In this document: piece by piece, positions 17,229-27,400 of the stretch
Numbering within the stretch: position 1 is the stretch's first letter
Layout: each line of letters starts with the position of its first letter
From: an uncultured bacterium
GTDB lineage: Bacteria; Planctomycetota; UBA1135; GCA-002686595
Length of the DNA stretch: 64,000 nt
Direction: 5' to 3'
NCBI GenBank assembly: GCA_938075305.1
Contig: CALJGV010000008.1
Coordinates: forward strand, 1 to 64,000
Program-made: the position numbers and the translations under genes
The notes under the pieces: model-generated
What the model was told of the DNA's origin: nothing
Database searches by the model: none
Seen by the model: the letters and a program-made list of their open reading frames with translations, nothing else

Positions 17229-18023
17229 ATGCCCGATATGGAGGCCAGATCATCACCCGCCGTCGAGCCGGGGGCACCCAGCAGCTTCACCCGAGCCGAG
17301 GCCACCTTCGCGGCCCTCTCCTCGCTGTTCGTGGTGACCCTCGTGCTCACTAACGTGATCGGGACCAAGCTCTTCCAGCTCTCGGTTCCGGGATTCCTCG
17401 AAGGGCTGGCCGGCGGGCCGACGGTGACGCTGACGTCGGGGATCATCACCTACCCGGTGACGTTCCTCCTGACCGACACCGTCGCCGAGATCTGGGGTCA
17501 CCAGCGGGCGCGCTTCATGGTCTGGGCCGGCTTCCTCATGAGCTTCCTCATGCTCGGGATCCTCCAGCTCGCGATCCACCTGCCTCCCTCGCCGATCTGG
17601 ATGGTGGAGGGCTTCGGCTTCGAGGACCACAAGGGGATGCAGAACGCGTTCCACGCGACGTTCTCCTCGCCCGGCATCCTCCTGGCCTCGTCCATGACGG
17701 CGTACCTCGTTGCCCAGCTGTTCGACGTGAAGCTCTACCACTTCTGGTGGAGGGTCACCGGCGGCAAGCATCTCTGGCTGCGCAACAACGGCTCCACCTG
17801 GATCAGCCAGCTCGTGGACACGAGCATCGTCAACTCGATCTTCCTGCGCTTCGGGCTGGGCCTCGAGTGGGGCCCGATCATGGCCATCATCGCGGCCAAC
17901 TACGTGGTCAAGGTCATGCTGGCCGTCATCGACACGCCGCTGATCTACGCGTCGCGCATGGGCCTCGAGAAGTGGCTGGGGATCGAACACGATCCCAGTC
18001 GGGCCGACGCGCCGCTCGCCTGA
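17229..18023 (+). CDS. Queuosine precursor transporter (YhhQ/DUF165 family)
   Basis: Inner-membrane protein that imports 7-cyano- or 7-aminomethyl-7-deazaguanine for queuosine tRNA modification. 264 residues with about six hydrophobic segments, beginning TFAALSSLFVVTLVLTNVIGTKLF, then TSGIITYPVTFLLTDTVAEIWG, which is a hallmark of the family, and AYLVAQLFDVKLYHFW. STWISQLVDTSIVNSIFL is the second conserved stretch. The start is set by a strong GAGGAAGG site. No other queuosine gene is nearby. Confidence 0.9.
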   Translation: MPDMEARSSPAVEPGAPSSFTRAEATFAALSSLFVVTLVLTNVIGTKLFQLSVPGFLEGLAGGPTVTLTSGIITYPVTFLLTDTVAEIWGHQRARFMVWAGFLMSFLMLGILQLAIHLPPSPIWMVEGFGFEDHKGMQNAFHATFSSPGILLASSMTAYLVAQLFDVKLYHFWWRVTGGKHLWLRNNGSTWISQLVDTSIVNSIFLRFGLGLEWGPIMAIIAANYVVKVMLAVIDTPLIYASRMGLEKWLGIEHDPSRADAPLA

Positions 18024-18042
18024 GCGAGGGTGCCGGCGGGCC

Positions 18043-18492
18043 TCAGTCCATCCCGTCGATGGTCAGGACCCGGGCCTGGAAGCGAGCGGGCTGGCCGGCG
18101 AGCGGGTGGTTCGCGTCGAGGATCACCGCGTCCGGGTTGACCTCGATGATCAACGCGTCGATCTCGGCGGTGCCGTCCTGATCGTCCTCCACCGTGACGG
18201 CCACGGCGATTCCCTTCTCCAGCTGGAGCTCTTCGGGAAAGTCCTCGCGGGGCACGGAGACGATGGCCTCGGGGTCGTGGGGACCGAAGGCCTCACCGGC
18301 CGGGCAGGTCACGTCGAGGGCACCGCCGACCTCGAGGCCAATGAGCGCCTCCTCGACCGTCGGCGGGAGCTCCCCGTCGCCGACCCGGACCTCGAGAGCG
18401 TCGCCCTCGGCCGTGGTCTCAAGGACTTCACCGTCTCCGTCCATGAGGTCGATTTCGAGCTCAACCAGGGATCCTTGCTTGATGGTCGTCAT
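18043..18492 (-). CDS. SlyD-like FKBP-type peptidyl-prolyl cis-trans isomerase
   Basis: 149 residues, cytoplasmic folding helper. The FKBP core is split by an insert-in-flap domain, as in SlyD: QGSLVELEIDLMDGDGEVLE, PPTVEEALIGLEVGG, then GEAFGPHDPEAIVSVPRE. The late signature ILDANHPLAGQPARFQARV is characteristic of SlyD. It lacks the histidine/cysteine-rich metal-binding tail of E. coli SlyD. Its first 32 bp overlap the end of the arginine decarboxylase gene in another frame, so the two are probably one operon. Confidence 0.92.
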   Translation of the reverse strand: MTTIKQGSLVELEIDLMDGDGEVLETTAEGDALEVRVGDGELPPTVEEALIGLEVGGALDVTCPAGEAFGPHDPEAIVSVPREDFPEELQLEKGIAVAVTVEDDQDGTAEIDALIIEVNPDAVILDANHPLAGQPARFQARVLTIDGMD

Positions 18493-20506
18493 GGGGGGCG
18501 TTCGCCCTCTTGGGCGGGGCATCGGGTGGGGCGTCTTGCGTCCCGGACTGGGGTGAGGGGGTCGCGGGCACCAGGGCGTCCCGCGAGTGTGCGTGGGCCG
18601 AGGGGCGCAGGTAGGTGTAGCTCGCCAACGCGTCCTCGTAGCGGCGCCAGAACAGGGCAGAGTCCTCGTAGGTGAGGCGCCCGGCCTGCAGGGCATCCTC
18701 CACGTGGCCGCGCAGGGAGCGGAGGAGGTCCGCCTCGGAGTAGTCGACGTACTCGAGCACCTCGCGCACGCGGTCGCCTCGTATGACGTGGGTGAGCTTC
18801 GAGCGGCCTGCCTCGTCGAGGTCCACGTGCACGGTGTTCGTGTCGCCGAACAGGTTGTGCATGTCGCCGAGGATCTCCTGGTACGCGCCCACCAGGAAGA
18901 AGGCCATGAAGTAGGGCTCGTCGGGCTTCTGGTCGTGGACCTCGAGGGTGTGCTTGACGCCCCGTAGATCGATGAAGCGCTGGATCTTGCCGTCGGAGTC
19001 GCAGGTCAGGTCGGCGAGGACCGTGCGGCGGCGGGGCTCCTCATCCAGCCTCTGGATCGGCATGACCGGGAACATCTGTCCGATGGCCCAGGCGTCCGGG
19101 AGGGACTGGAACACCGACATGTTCAGGAACATGGTGTCGGCCAGGGCCTTCTCGAGGTCATCCAGGTCCTCGGGGGCGTATTCGACCTTTCGGGCCGTGT
19201 TGAGAACGGCCCGGCAGGCGCGCCAGAAGTGCTCCTCGACCTGGGCGCGCTCGTCCAACCCGAGCTGCCCCGTGTTGAAGAGCAGCATGGCCTGCTCCCG
19301 AAGGTCGAGTGCGTCGTGGTACACCTCGAGGTACTTGCGCGGCGTGACCATCGCCGCGAGCTCTCGCATGGACTGGACCACTTCCGGAGCGTCAATCTCC
19401 ACGGGGGCGGCCTCGTCAGATGGGTCGAAGGTGGTGACCCCCACGGTCTCGGCGATCAGCACGGCGTGGTGTGCCACCAGCGCCCGGCCAGACTCCGTGA
19501 CGATGGTGGGGGCGGGGATATCGTTCTCCCTCACCGCCTCCGCGAGGGCGTAGACCACGTCGTTGGCGTACTCCTGCAGGGAGTAGTTCTTGCTCGACTC
19601 GAAGTCGGTGCGGGAGCCGTCGTAGTCGATGCCCAGGCCGCCCCCTGCGTCGAACCACCGGATGTTGGCGCCCAGCCGGGTGAGGCCCACGAGGATGTTC
19701 GTGGCCTCGCGCATGGCGTGCTTGATCGAGCGGATGTGCGTGATCTGGCTGCCGATGTGGAAGTGCAGCAGCTCGAGGCAGTCGAGCATCTCCTCGTCGC
19801 GGAGTACCTCCACCATCCGAACGATCTCACGCGTGGTGAGACCGAACTTGGACCGGTCGCCGACCGAATCCTGCCAGCGCCCGGACGACCGGAAGGAGAG
19901 CTTGCAGCGCACCCCGATCCGCGGCCGGATCTCGAGCTCGCGGGTGGCTTCGATGATGGTGCGCAGCTCGGTGAACTTCTCGACGACGATGATCGGCGTG
20001 ATCCCGAGCTTGGAGGACAGCATCGCCGTCTCCACGTACTCGGCGTCCTTGTACCCGTTGCAGATCATCAGGGCGTGCTCGCCCGCTTCCAGGGCGATGC
20101 CGGCGATGAGCTCCGGCTTGCTGCCGACCTCGAGGCCCATACCGAAGCGACGGCCCTCGCTCATGAGCGTCTCTACAACGGAGCGCTCCTGGTTCACCTT
20201 GATCGGGAATACGCCGCGATAAGGCGCCTGGTACCCGAACTCATCACGTGCGTTTTGGAAGGCGGAGTTGAGGTCGCGAACGCGTGCCCGGAGCAGCCCG
20301 TCGAAGCGAAGCAGCAAGGGGGTCGCCACGCCGCGCCGCCGGATCTGGGCGACCAGCTCGTAGAGGTCGATGCCCGGTCCCGGATCCTCAGCCGTCGCCT
20401 CGGGGTGGACCTGGACGCGGCCAGCGTCGCTGACCTGCACGTAGGGGCGGCCCCACTTCTCGACGAGGTAGAGGTCGGCGCTATGTTCGGGAGTCCAGCG
20501 GGTCAT
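18461..20506 (-). CDS. speA: Biosynthetic arginine decarboxylase
   Basis: PLP enzyme converting arginine to agmatine for polyamine synthesis. 681 residues, close to the usual ~630-660. The alanine-racemase-type barrel contains VFPIKVNQ with PLP lysine Lys103, then EVGSKPELIAGI, and WFDAGGGLGIDYDG for phosphate binding. The C-terminal domain has DSDGKIQRFID and GAYQEILGDMHNLFGDTN, typical of SpeA. The last ~40 residues are proline/alanine-rich and overlap the slyD-like gene by 32 bp. It is divergent from pepA. No agmatinase or agmatine deiminase gene is adjacent. Confidence 0.95.
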   Translation of the reverse strand: MTRWTPEHSADLYLVEKWGRPYVQVSDAGRVQVHPEATAEDPGPGIDLYELVAQIRRRGVATPLLLRFDGLLRARVRDLNSAFQNARDEFGYQAPYRGVFPIKVNQERSVVETLMSEGRRFGMGLEVGSKPELIAGIALEAGEHALMICNGYKDAEYVETAMLSSKLGITPIIVVEKFTELRTIIEATRELEIRPRIGVRCKLSFRSSGRWQDSVGDRSKFGLTTREIVRMVEVLRDEEMLDCLELLHFHIGSQITHIRSIKHAMREATNILVGLTRLGANIRWFDAGGGLGIDYDGSRTDFESSKNYSLQEYANDVVYALAEAVRENDIPAPTIVTESGRALVAHHAVLIAETVGVTTFDPSDEAAPVEIDAPEVVQSMRELAAMVTPRKYLEVYHDALDLREQAMLLFNTGQLGLDERAQVEEHFWRACRAVLNTARKVEYAPEDLDDLEKALADTMFLNMSVFQSLPDAWAIGQMFPVMPIQRLDEEPRRRTVLADLTCDSDGKIQRFIDLRGVKHTLEVHDQKPDEPYFMAFFLVGAYQEILGDMHNLFGDTNTVHVDLDEAGRSKLTHVIRGDRVREVLEYVDYSEADLLRSLRGHVEDALQAGRLTYEDSALFWRRYEDALASYTYLRPSAHAHSRDALVPATPSPQSGTQDAPPDAPPKRANAPHDDHQARIPG

Positions 20507-20623
20507 GGGGGAAGGGGCTTACGGGATCGCAGCGGGCCTCGCAGGTTGGGCGAACAAGGATAGCGACGGCTCTAGAAGGGGGTAGCCAGCTGTGTTTTTC
20601 TCATTGAGGGAGGGGTCCCCCGG

Positions 20624-20629
20624 TATGGT
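20624..20629 (+). promoter_or_regulatory. Candidate leaderless -10 element before pepA
   Basis: TATGGT, 6 nt before the pepA ATG, fits TANNNT; no Shine-Dalgarno sequence follows it. It lies in the 129-bp gap divergent from speA, which otherwise shows only a short GGGGTCCCC palindrome. Confidence 0.3.
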
Positions 20630-20635
20630 CTGGCC

Positions 20636-22132
20636 ATGACTCGAATCCGCATGACGCGCTCGGTGAGCGCACTCCTGAAGGGCACCGACGCCCTGCTCGT
20701 GGTGGCTCCCAAGGCACGTTTTGAGGACGGCTCGTTCCTCGACTGCCTCCCCGAACCGCTGATGAGGCTCGCCCTCGACCTGGCCAGCGACCTGGACCCC
20801 GGCCGGAACGGGGTCGCGGCGGGGACGCTGACGGGCGACGCGCCGCGCAAGCTGGCGGTGGGCGTGCTGCCCGACGAGGTCTCGCGGCATAACTCCCCCG
20901 CTCGTGCCGAGGCAATCCGGCGGGTCGTGGCCCAGTCGAGCACCGGCCGTAAGGGCTCGGCGGCGATCCTCCTCGTGCTGGATGACGCCGATCACCTGTC
21001 GGCGGCCATGGGGGCCGTGGGTAAGGCACTCCCGCTCTACAGGAAGCCGGCGCCCCTCACCGCGACGGGCAGGCCGGGGAAGGCCGCGGCCGAGCCCAAG
21101 CTCAACGTGATGGCCATCGGGCCGGACGAGCAGCCTGTTGCGCCGCGCAAGACGGTCATGCCCACGGTCGACGGCGCCCGCCTCGCGGCGCGGCTCGTCG
21201 ACATCCCGCCCACCGAGCTGAACCCCAAGGCCTTCCAGGCGGAGGCCCAGAAGCTCCTGCGGGGCGCCACGGGCGTGACCCGCAAGGCGATCGTCGGGGA
21301 CGCGCTCCTCAAGGCCGGCATGGGCGGCATCCACGGCGTCGGGCGCACCGCGCTCGAGGCCCCGCGCATGCTGGTCTACACGTACACGCCGACCGCCAAG
21401 CGCCGCGCCAAGCGCCACATCGCGCTGGTGGGCAAGGGCGTGACCTACGACACCGGGGGCCTGTCCCTGAAGATCAGCGGCGGCATGGTCGGCATGAAGG
21501 CCGACATGGGCGGCGCGGCGGCGGTGCTCGGGGCCTTCCACTCGCTCGTGAAGGGCGGTGCCCCGTGCAAGGTCAGCGCGGTGATCTGCCTCGCCGAGAA
21601 CGCTATTGGCCCCGCGGCCGTCAAGCCCGACGACGTGCTGCGCATGCACAGCGGGATGACCGTGGAGATCAACAACACCGACGCTGAGGGGCGCCTGCTC
21701 CTGGCGGACGGCGTGAGCTACGCCGCGCGCAAGCTCAAGGCCGACACGGTCATCGACATCGCCACCCTCACCGGCGCCCAAGGCATCGCGACGGGAGCCA
21801 TGCACGGGGCCCTGATCGCCAGCGACGAGGAGCTCGAGCGGACGATCTTCGAGTCCGGGCGAACCAGCGGGGACCTCGTCCACCCGATCCCCTACGCGCC
21901 GGAGTTCTACAGGGACGAGTTCAAGAGTCAGATCGCGGACATGAAGAACTCCGTGGCGAACCGCATGAACGCTCAGTCCAGCTGCGCGGGCGAGTTCGTC
22001 CACTGGCACCTCGACGGGACCGACGCCCGCTGGGCGCACGTCGATATGGCCTTCCCCGCCGTCCGCGGCGGCCGCGGCACCGGCTACGGCGTCGCCCTCC
22101 TCACCCAAGCTGTCCGAGACCTCGCGTCATGA
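20636..22132 (+). CDS. pepA: Leucyl aminopeptidase (M17 family)
   Basis: Cytosolic two-metal aminopeptidase releasing N-terminal residues from peptides. 498 residues. The N-terminal regulatory domain is poorly conserved. The catalytic domain has VGKGVTYDTGGLSLK (residues ~265-279), MKADMGGAAAVLGA, and NTDAEGRLLLADG (~345-357), which together contain the metal ligands and catalytic residues. It overlaps the DUF1080 gene by ATGA. Confidence 0.95.
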   Translation: MTRIRMTRSVSALLKGTDALLVVAPKARFEDGSFLDCLPEPLMRLALDLASDLDPGRNGVAAGTLTGDAPRKLAVGVLPDEVSRHNSPARAEAIRRVVAQSSTGRKGSAAILLVLDDADHLSAAMGAVGKALPLYRKPAPLTATGRPGKAAAEPKLNVMAIGPDEQPVAPRKTVMPTVDGARLAARLVDIPPTELNPKAFQAEAQKLLRGATGVTRKAIVGDALLKAGMGGIHGVGRTALEAPRMLVYTYTPTAKRRAKRHIALVGKGVTYDTGGLSLKISGGMVGMKADMGGAAAVLGAFHSLVKGGAPCKVSAVICLAENAIGPAAVKPDDVLRMHSGMTVEINNTDAEGRLLLADGVSYAARKLKADTVIDIATLTGAQGIATGAMHGALIASDEELERTIFESGRTSGDLVHPIPYAPEFYRDEFKSQIADMKNSVANRMNAQSSCAGEFVHWHLDGTDARWAHVDMAFPAVRGGRGTGYGVALLTQAVRDLAS

Positions 22133-23535
22133 TCCTTCTGAGCACTGCGATCGGCGCCGCCCTGGCGCTCTCCGGCGACCTGGCGGCCGCCCCGAACCCG
22201 ACCCCCACAGCCAGCGTGAGCGCTCCCGAGGCGGCCCCGGCGCCGGGCGGCTGGGTGAGCCTCTTCGACGGCAAGACCCTCGACGGCTGGACCGAGAAGG
22301 GCGGCCGGTACGACGGGGACGCGGACTGGACCGTCGAGGACGGCGCCATCGTCGGCCGCGAGGCCGAGGGCGCGCGCGGCGGGCTCCTCTACACCGAGGG
22401 GATGTACGCCGACTACGAGTTCGAGTGCGACGTCAAGGTCACCGCGCCCTTCGACAGCGGGATCTTCGTCCGCATGCTCCCGAAGCAGCGTGGCGCTCAG
22501 TTCACCATCGACGACCGCCCGGGCGGCAGCATCTGCGGCGTCTACTCCGACGGCTGGCTCTACAAGGAGACCGGCGGGAGCCAGGCCTGGCGCAGCGGCG
22601 AGTGGTGCCACGTGCGCGTGCGCTGCGTCGGGGATCCGATGCACCTGGTGGCCTGGATCGACGGCGAGCGCGTGCTGGATTACCGCATCCCTGAGGGCCT
22701 GAGCCCTTTCGCGCGGTCGGGCCGGATCGGCATCCAGGTGCACGGAGGCCGGGATGACCCGGAGGACGCCGCGGTGCGCTTCAAGAACCTGCGCGTTCGG
22801 GAGCTTCCGTCGGGAGCGGACCAGCCCTTCGCTCGCGCCGACGACGGCACCCTGGCCCTCACCGCTGTCGGGGAGGCGGCGGGCTGGTCGAGCCTCTTCA
22901 ACGGCGTGGACCTGACGGGCTGGGCCCCCGCGAACCGTGAGGAGTCGGCCATGGACGACGCGGGGTGGATCCGCGCCGGCTACCGGGTCCAGGACGGCGA
23001 GCTCCAGGGGCTGATGAGCGGCAACGCCGGTCACATCCGCACGTCGCGCATGGACTTCGATGACTTCGAGTTCCGCATGGACTTCAAGCTCTCGCGGCTC
23101 TGCAACTCTGGCCTTTACCTGCGGTCCACCGAGGAGGGCAACCCCTCCTTCAACGGCTGCGAGGTTCAGATCCTCGACGACTTCAACTGGGAGGCGGCGA
23201 GCGGCAGCAAGCTGGCGCCCTACCAGTTCACCGGCGGGCTCTACGGGGCCCAGGCGCCCGCGAAGTCGGCGCTCAACCCGATCGGCGAGTGGAACACGTA
23301 CCAGGTCAACTGCGTGGGGACGCGCATGCAGTGCGCCCTGAACGGGGTGATCCTCTGGGACGTGGACACGAGCACGATCACGCCGAAGCAAGGGGAGCCC
23401 TTCGCCCAGCGCGCCAGGCGCGGCTTCATCGGCATGCAGCGCCACGGAGCCGCCGGCAAGACCGACTCCGACGTGGGCATTGCCTTCCGCAACCTCTTCG
23501 TCCGTGACCTCGACGTCTCGGGCGGGACGGACTGA
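22129..23535 (+). CDS. Secreted protein with two DUF1080 (3-keto-disaccharide hydrolase-like) domains
   Basis: 468 residues with a signal peptide (LLSTAIGAALALSGDLAAA). Two tandem concanavalin-like DUF1080 domains begin with matching motifs: GWVSLFDGKTLDGW (residue ~40) and GWSSLFNGVDLTGW (~255). Each has the typical sequence of a GIFVR or GLYLR segment followed by EWCHVRVRC or EWNTYQVNC. The family is abundant in Planctomycetota and linked to hydrolysis of 3-keto glycosides. Coupled to pepA by a 4-nt overlap and followed after 13 bp by the metallo-hydrolase. Confidence 0.9.
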   Translation: MILLSTAIGAALALSGDLAAAPNPTPTASVSAPEAAPAPGGWVSLFDGKTLDGWTEKGGRYDGDADWTVEDGAIVGREAEGARGGLLYTEGMYADYEFECDVKVTAPFDSGIFVRMLPKQRGAQFTIDDRPGGSICGVYSDGWLYKETGGSQAWRSGEWCHVRVRCVGDPMHLVAWIDGERVLDYRIPEGLSPFARSGRIGIQVHGGRDDPEDAAVRFKNLRVRELPSGADQPFARADDGTLALTAVGEAAGWSSLFNGVDLTGWAPANREESAMDDAGWIRAGYRVQDGELQGLMSGNAGHIRTSRMDFDDFEFRMDFKLSRLCNSGLYLRSTEEGNPSFNGCEVQILDDFNWEAASGSKLAPYQFTGGLYGAQAPAKSALNPIGEWNTYQVNCVGTRMQCALNGVILWDVDTSTITPKQGEPFAQRARRGFIGMQRHGAAGKTDSDVGIAFRNLFVRDLDVSGGTD

Positions 23536-23548
23536 GGCGGCGCCGGGG

Positions 23549-24403
23549 ATGCGGCTGCGGCTCCTGCCGAGCTCGTTCCCGGGCTCCTCGCCCGCGGGCC
23601 CGGCGGCTGGGGTCCCGGCGGCTGGGGTCCCTGAGTCTGGGGCCCCTGCGCCGCGGTTCGCCGCCCAGCCCCTCACCAGCTTCGTGGTGGAGGGGGCGGG
23701 GGCGGGCCCCCTGGCCGTGGACGCGGGGAGCCTCGGGCTTGTGGGTGAGCCCGCAGACATGGGGCGGATCGCAGGCCTGGTCCTGACCCACGCCCACATC
23801 GACCACGTGGCGTCCCTCCCAATGTGGGTGGAGGCGCTGCTCTCACTGGACCGCGCGCCCGTGAGGGTGCACGCGTCCGCGGGCGCCATCGAGGCCCTGC
23901 GGGCGCATCTCTTCTCCGGGCCCCTCTTCCCGGACTTCGAGTCCCTCCGCGAGCTGGACGGTCGCCCGCTGATGGAGCTCGTGCCGTTCCCCGAGGGGGC
24001 GCCCTTCGAGCTGGCGGGGTTCCAGGTCACGGCGTTCCCGGTGGTGCACCCCGTGCCCACCCACGGGCTCCTCGTGGACGACGGGGAGGTCGCTGTCCTC
24101 TTCGGCGCAGACTCCGGTCCCTGCGACGCGCTCTGGCAGGTCGCGGCCAGGGCGCCCCGCCTGCGCGCGGTCGTGCTCGAGGCGAGCTTCCCCGAGCGCA
24201 TGCAGGCTATCGCCGACGGCTCCGGGCACCTGACGCCCGCGACGCTCGCGGCGGAGCTCGAGCAGGTCCCCGAAGGGGTGCGCGTGCTCCTCGCCCACCT
24301 CAAGCCGGCGTATCGCGGAGAGATCATCGCGGAGCTCTCCCGGCGGGTTGGGGATGCCGTGGAGTTCCTAGAACCCGGCGCCTGGGTGGACCTCGGTCAG
24401 TGA
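23549..24403 (+). CDS. Metallo-beta-lactamase-fold hydrolase, class II cAMP phosphodiesterase-like
   Basis: 284 residues. LVLTHAHIDHVASLPMW is the HxHxDH metal motif in the form seen in class II (PDE1-type) cyclic nucleotide phosphodiesterases. VVHPVPTHGLLVDDG and VLFGADSGPCDALW give later ligands, and LLAHLKPAY the final histidine. The N-terminus is proline/alanine-rich with three PAGVP-like repeats. cAMP as substrate is inferred from the family. Its stop overlaps the end of the opposing fusion gene by 7 bp. Confidence 0.83.
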   Translation: MRLRLLPSSFPGSSPAGPAAGVPAAGVPESGAPAPRFAAQPLTSFVVEGAGAGPLAVDAGSLGLVGEPADMGRIAGLVLTHAHIDHVASLPMWVEALLSLDRAPVRVHASAGAIEALRAHLFSGPLFPDFESLRELDGRPLMELVPFPEGAPFELAGFQVTAFPVVHPVPTHGLLVDDGEVAVLFGADSGPCDALWQVAARAPRLRAVVLEASFPERMQAIADGSGHLTPATLAAELEQVPEGVRVLLAHLKPAYRGEIIAELSRRVGDAVEFLEPGAWVDLGQ

Positions 24404-27400
24404 TCGCGGTCGGGAGACGCCACTGGCGTCTCCGACAGGACCTCGTCGAGGGTCGCGACCAGCCGGCGGACCTCGTCGCCCGTGAAGGTGATGGGCGGCT
24501 TGATCTTGAGCACGTTGCCAAGGGGGCCGTCGGTCCCGATCAGCACACCCCGCTGCCGCATGCGAAGGGCCACGTAGCGCGCCGCGTCGCCGGCGGCCTC
24601 CCGCGTCTCCCGGTCCCGCACCAGGTCGACGCCGAGGTAGAGGCCGCGGCCGCGCACGTCCCCGATGATCGGATGCCGCTCCATGAGCGGCGCCATCTCT
24701 CTGAAGAAGAGCTCACCGGCCTGCCGCGCGCGATCCATCAACCCCTCGTCGTCGATCACGTCGAGGACCGCCTGACCGATGGCGGCGGACACGTGGTTGC
24801 CGCCGAAGGTGGCGAAGAACTCCATGCCGCCGGCGAACCGGTCGGCGATCTCCCGGGTGGTGGCCACGGCCGCCAGGGGGTGGCCGTTCCCCATGGGCTT
24901 GCCCATGGTCACGATGTCCGGTCGTGCGCCCTGCTCCTCGAAGGCCCAGAAGTGCGTCCCGACGCGCCCGAAGCCCACCTGGACCTCGTCGGCGATGGCG
25001 AGACCGCCCGCGGCGCGGACCGCGTCGAAGGCGCCCCGCAGGTAGCCCTCGGGGGGGACCACCTGCCCGCCGCAGCCGATGATGGCCTCGGCCAGCATCG
25101 CGAACGGCGCGCGCCCCTCGGCGGCGAGGCGGTCCAGGACGGACCGGACCTCCTCCACGTACCGGGGGCCGCTGTCCGCGCCCCGGTGGAGGCCGCCGAC
25201 GGGGTCGGGGAGCGGGACCACGTGGACGTCCGAGGGCGGCGCGAACCCGCCGCGGCCGGCGAACTTGTAGTGGCTCGCGCCGACGGTGGCGCCGGTGTGG
25301 CCGTGGTACCCGTGCTCCTGCACCAACAGCTCCGCCGCGCCCGACGGCGCCGCGGCCCGCGCGATCCGCAGGGCGAGCTCGTTCGCCTCGGAGCCGCTGC
25401 ACACGAAGTAGAGGACGTCGAGGCCCTCGGGGAGCCTCGCGCGCAGGCCGTCCGCGTACCGGTGGAGGCCCTCGTGGAGGTAGCGAGTGTTGGTGTTGAG
25501 CAGCCCCATCTGGCGCTGGCCCGCGGCGACCACCCGCGGGTGGCAGTGGCCCACGTGGGGGACGTTGTTGACCGCGTCGAGGAAGGCGCGGCCCTCGGCG
25601 TCGAACAGCGTCGTCCCCTCGCCCCGGACGATCTGCAGCGGGTCGGCCTCGTGCTGGATCGACATGGAGCGGCAGAACGTGGCGCGGCGCTCGACGTGGA
25701 GCGCCGCGGTGTCCGCCTCTCCTGCGTCGCAGGAATCGAGACCCAGGAGGGGGGCGGGGTCGGGGCAGAGCCCGGTCCAGGCGCGGCGCCAGGTGGGCGC
25801 GGCGACCCCGGGGAAGTCGCCGGTCTCCCCGAGTCGGTCAAGGACGACCTGGAAGTGCAGGTGCGGGGGCCAGCCCCCGTTCACGGTCTCGGCTCCAAAG
25901 CGACCGACGAGTTCGCCCGCCGCCACCGGGGCGCGGGGCTGGAGGCGCTCGAGGACCTCCTCGTCCAGGTGGCCGTAGAGGGTGAAGAACGGGCGTCCTT
26001 CCTCGCCCGCGTGCTCGAGGATGACCGTGGGCCCGTAGTCCAGCGGTGCAGGGTTGCGCTGGACGCTCAGGACGGCGCCGTCGAGGGGCGCGAAGACCTC
26101 CGTGCCCTCCGGCGCGAAGAGGTCCACGCCGAGGTGAACGGTGCGCGGCTCCGGGCCGTCCTCCCGCGCCTCGGCGAAGGCGTCCGAGCGATAGAGCAGC
26201 CGGGTCTCGTCGTGGTAGCCGACCGCCGCCGGGGCGTTCGCCGCGACCCGCCGGGCCTCGATGTCCGCGGCCCAAGCCAGGAAGGGCCGCTCCCGGCCGC
26301 CCTCCACGGTGAGGGGGCTGTCCAGGGAGAGGTCCACGCGGGGAGCGTCCACCAGCCCACGCCCCAGGACGGGGGAGAACGCCTGTTCCCTGGCCCAGCG
26401 CCGGAATGCCGCGACGCGCGGTACGGGCGTGGTCCCCGCGGCGTCGCGGAGCACGGCGGTGGCCAGGGCCGGGTGGACCTGGTCGAGCGCCTCGAGGGCG
26501 CGCCAGGCCGGCGCGGCGCTGATCTGGTGGTAGGCGTTCTCGCCCCCGTGTTCGGGGGTCCGCTCCGAGGAGATGGCGAGGCTGGTGCCGAGCCTCAGGA
26601 GGGCCATCTCGAACACCACGGCGAACTCTCCATCCGAGAGGGGGGCCGCGGCGTGGTAGCCGGCGACCACGTGGGCCATGGCCGACAGGGGATCGCGCTT
26701 GCCGAGCGCGGCGTAGGCGGCGGCGATGGCGGCCTCGCCGACCCGCGGCGCGAAGTCTGCGTCACCGAAGTCGATCAGTCCCGAGAGCTGGACGCCTCCC
26801 TCCGTCACTTGGACGAGCACGTTGTAGTCGTTGGCGTCGTGGTGGATGAGCTGGTGGGGGAGCCCTTGGACGCGCTCGATGAGGGAGCGCCAGCTCCCCT
26901 CGAGGTGGCGTGCGAGGAGCGCGCGCCGCGACTCGGAGGAGACGAACTGGAGCCTGTCCTCGACCGTGGCGGGGCCGTCCATGAGCCGCCAGCTCGGGGT
27001 GCTCGCAGGGGGTGAGGTGAAGGCCTCCCCGACGTCAGCCAGGGCCCGGTCGAGCACGCCGAGGACGCCCCCGAGCTGCCGGAGCAGCGCGGGGGAGTGG
27101 GGGGTGACCTCGGCCAGCGGCCGGCCGGGCAGGTACCGGTAGAGCGCCGCGTCGTAGCTACGCCCCTCGAAGTCCACGGTCTGGATGGCGTCGGGGGAGC
27201 CCTCCTGGCGGAGCATGACCGGGAGGAGGTGCCCGATGGAGGGTGCGCGCGCGGTGAGCGCATCGAAGAGGTCTCGCTGCTGGTCCAGCGCGGCGCGCCC
27301 GGGGCGCGAGGTGAAGACCTTCAGGACCGCGACAGGGTCCCCGTCGCCCCCCGGCTCCAGGAGGAAGTTGCGGTCCAGGTCGCCGGGGAGGGGGGTGGCG

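Noticed and set aside
23824-27015. Plus-strand open frame of 1063 codons opposite the fusion gene
   Set aside because: Its codons mirror the minus-strand gene with intact catalytic motifs; the translation is low-complexity and has no domain.
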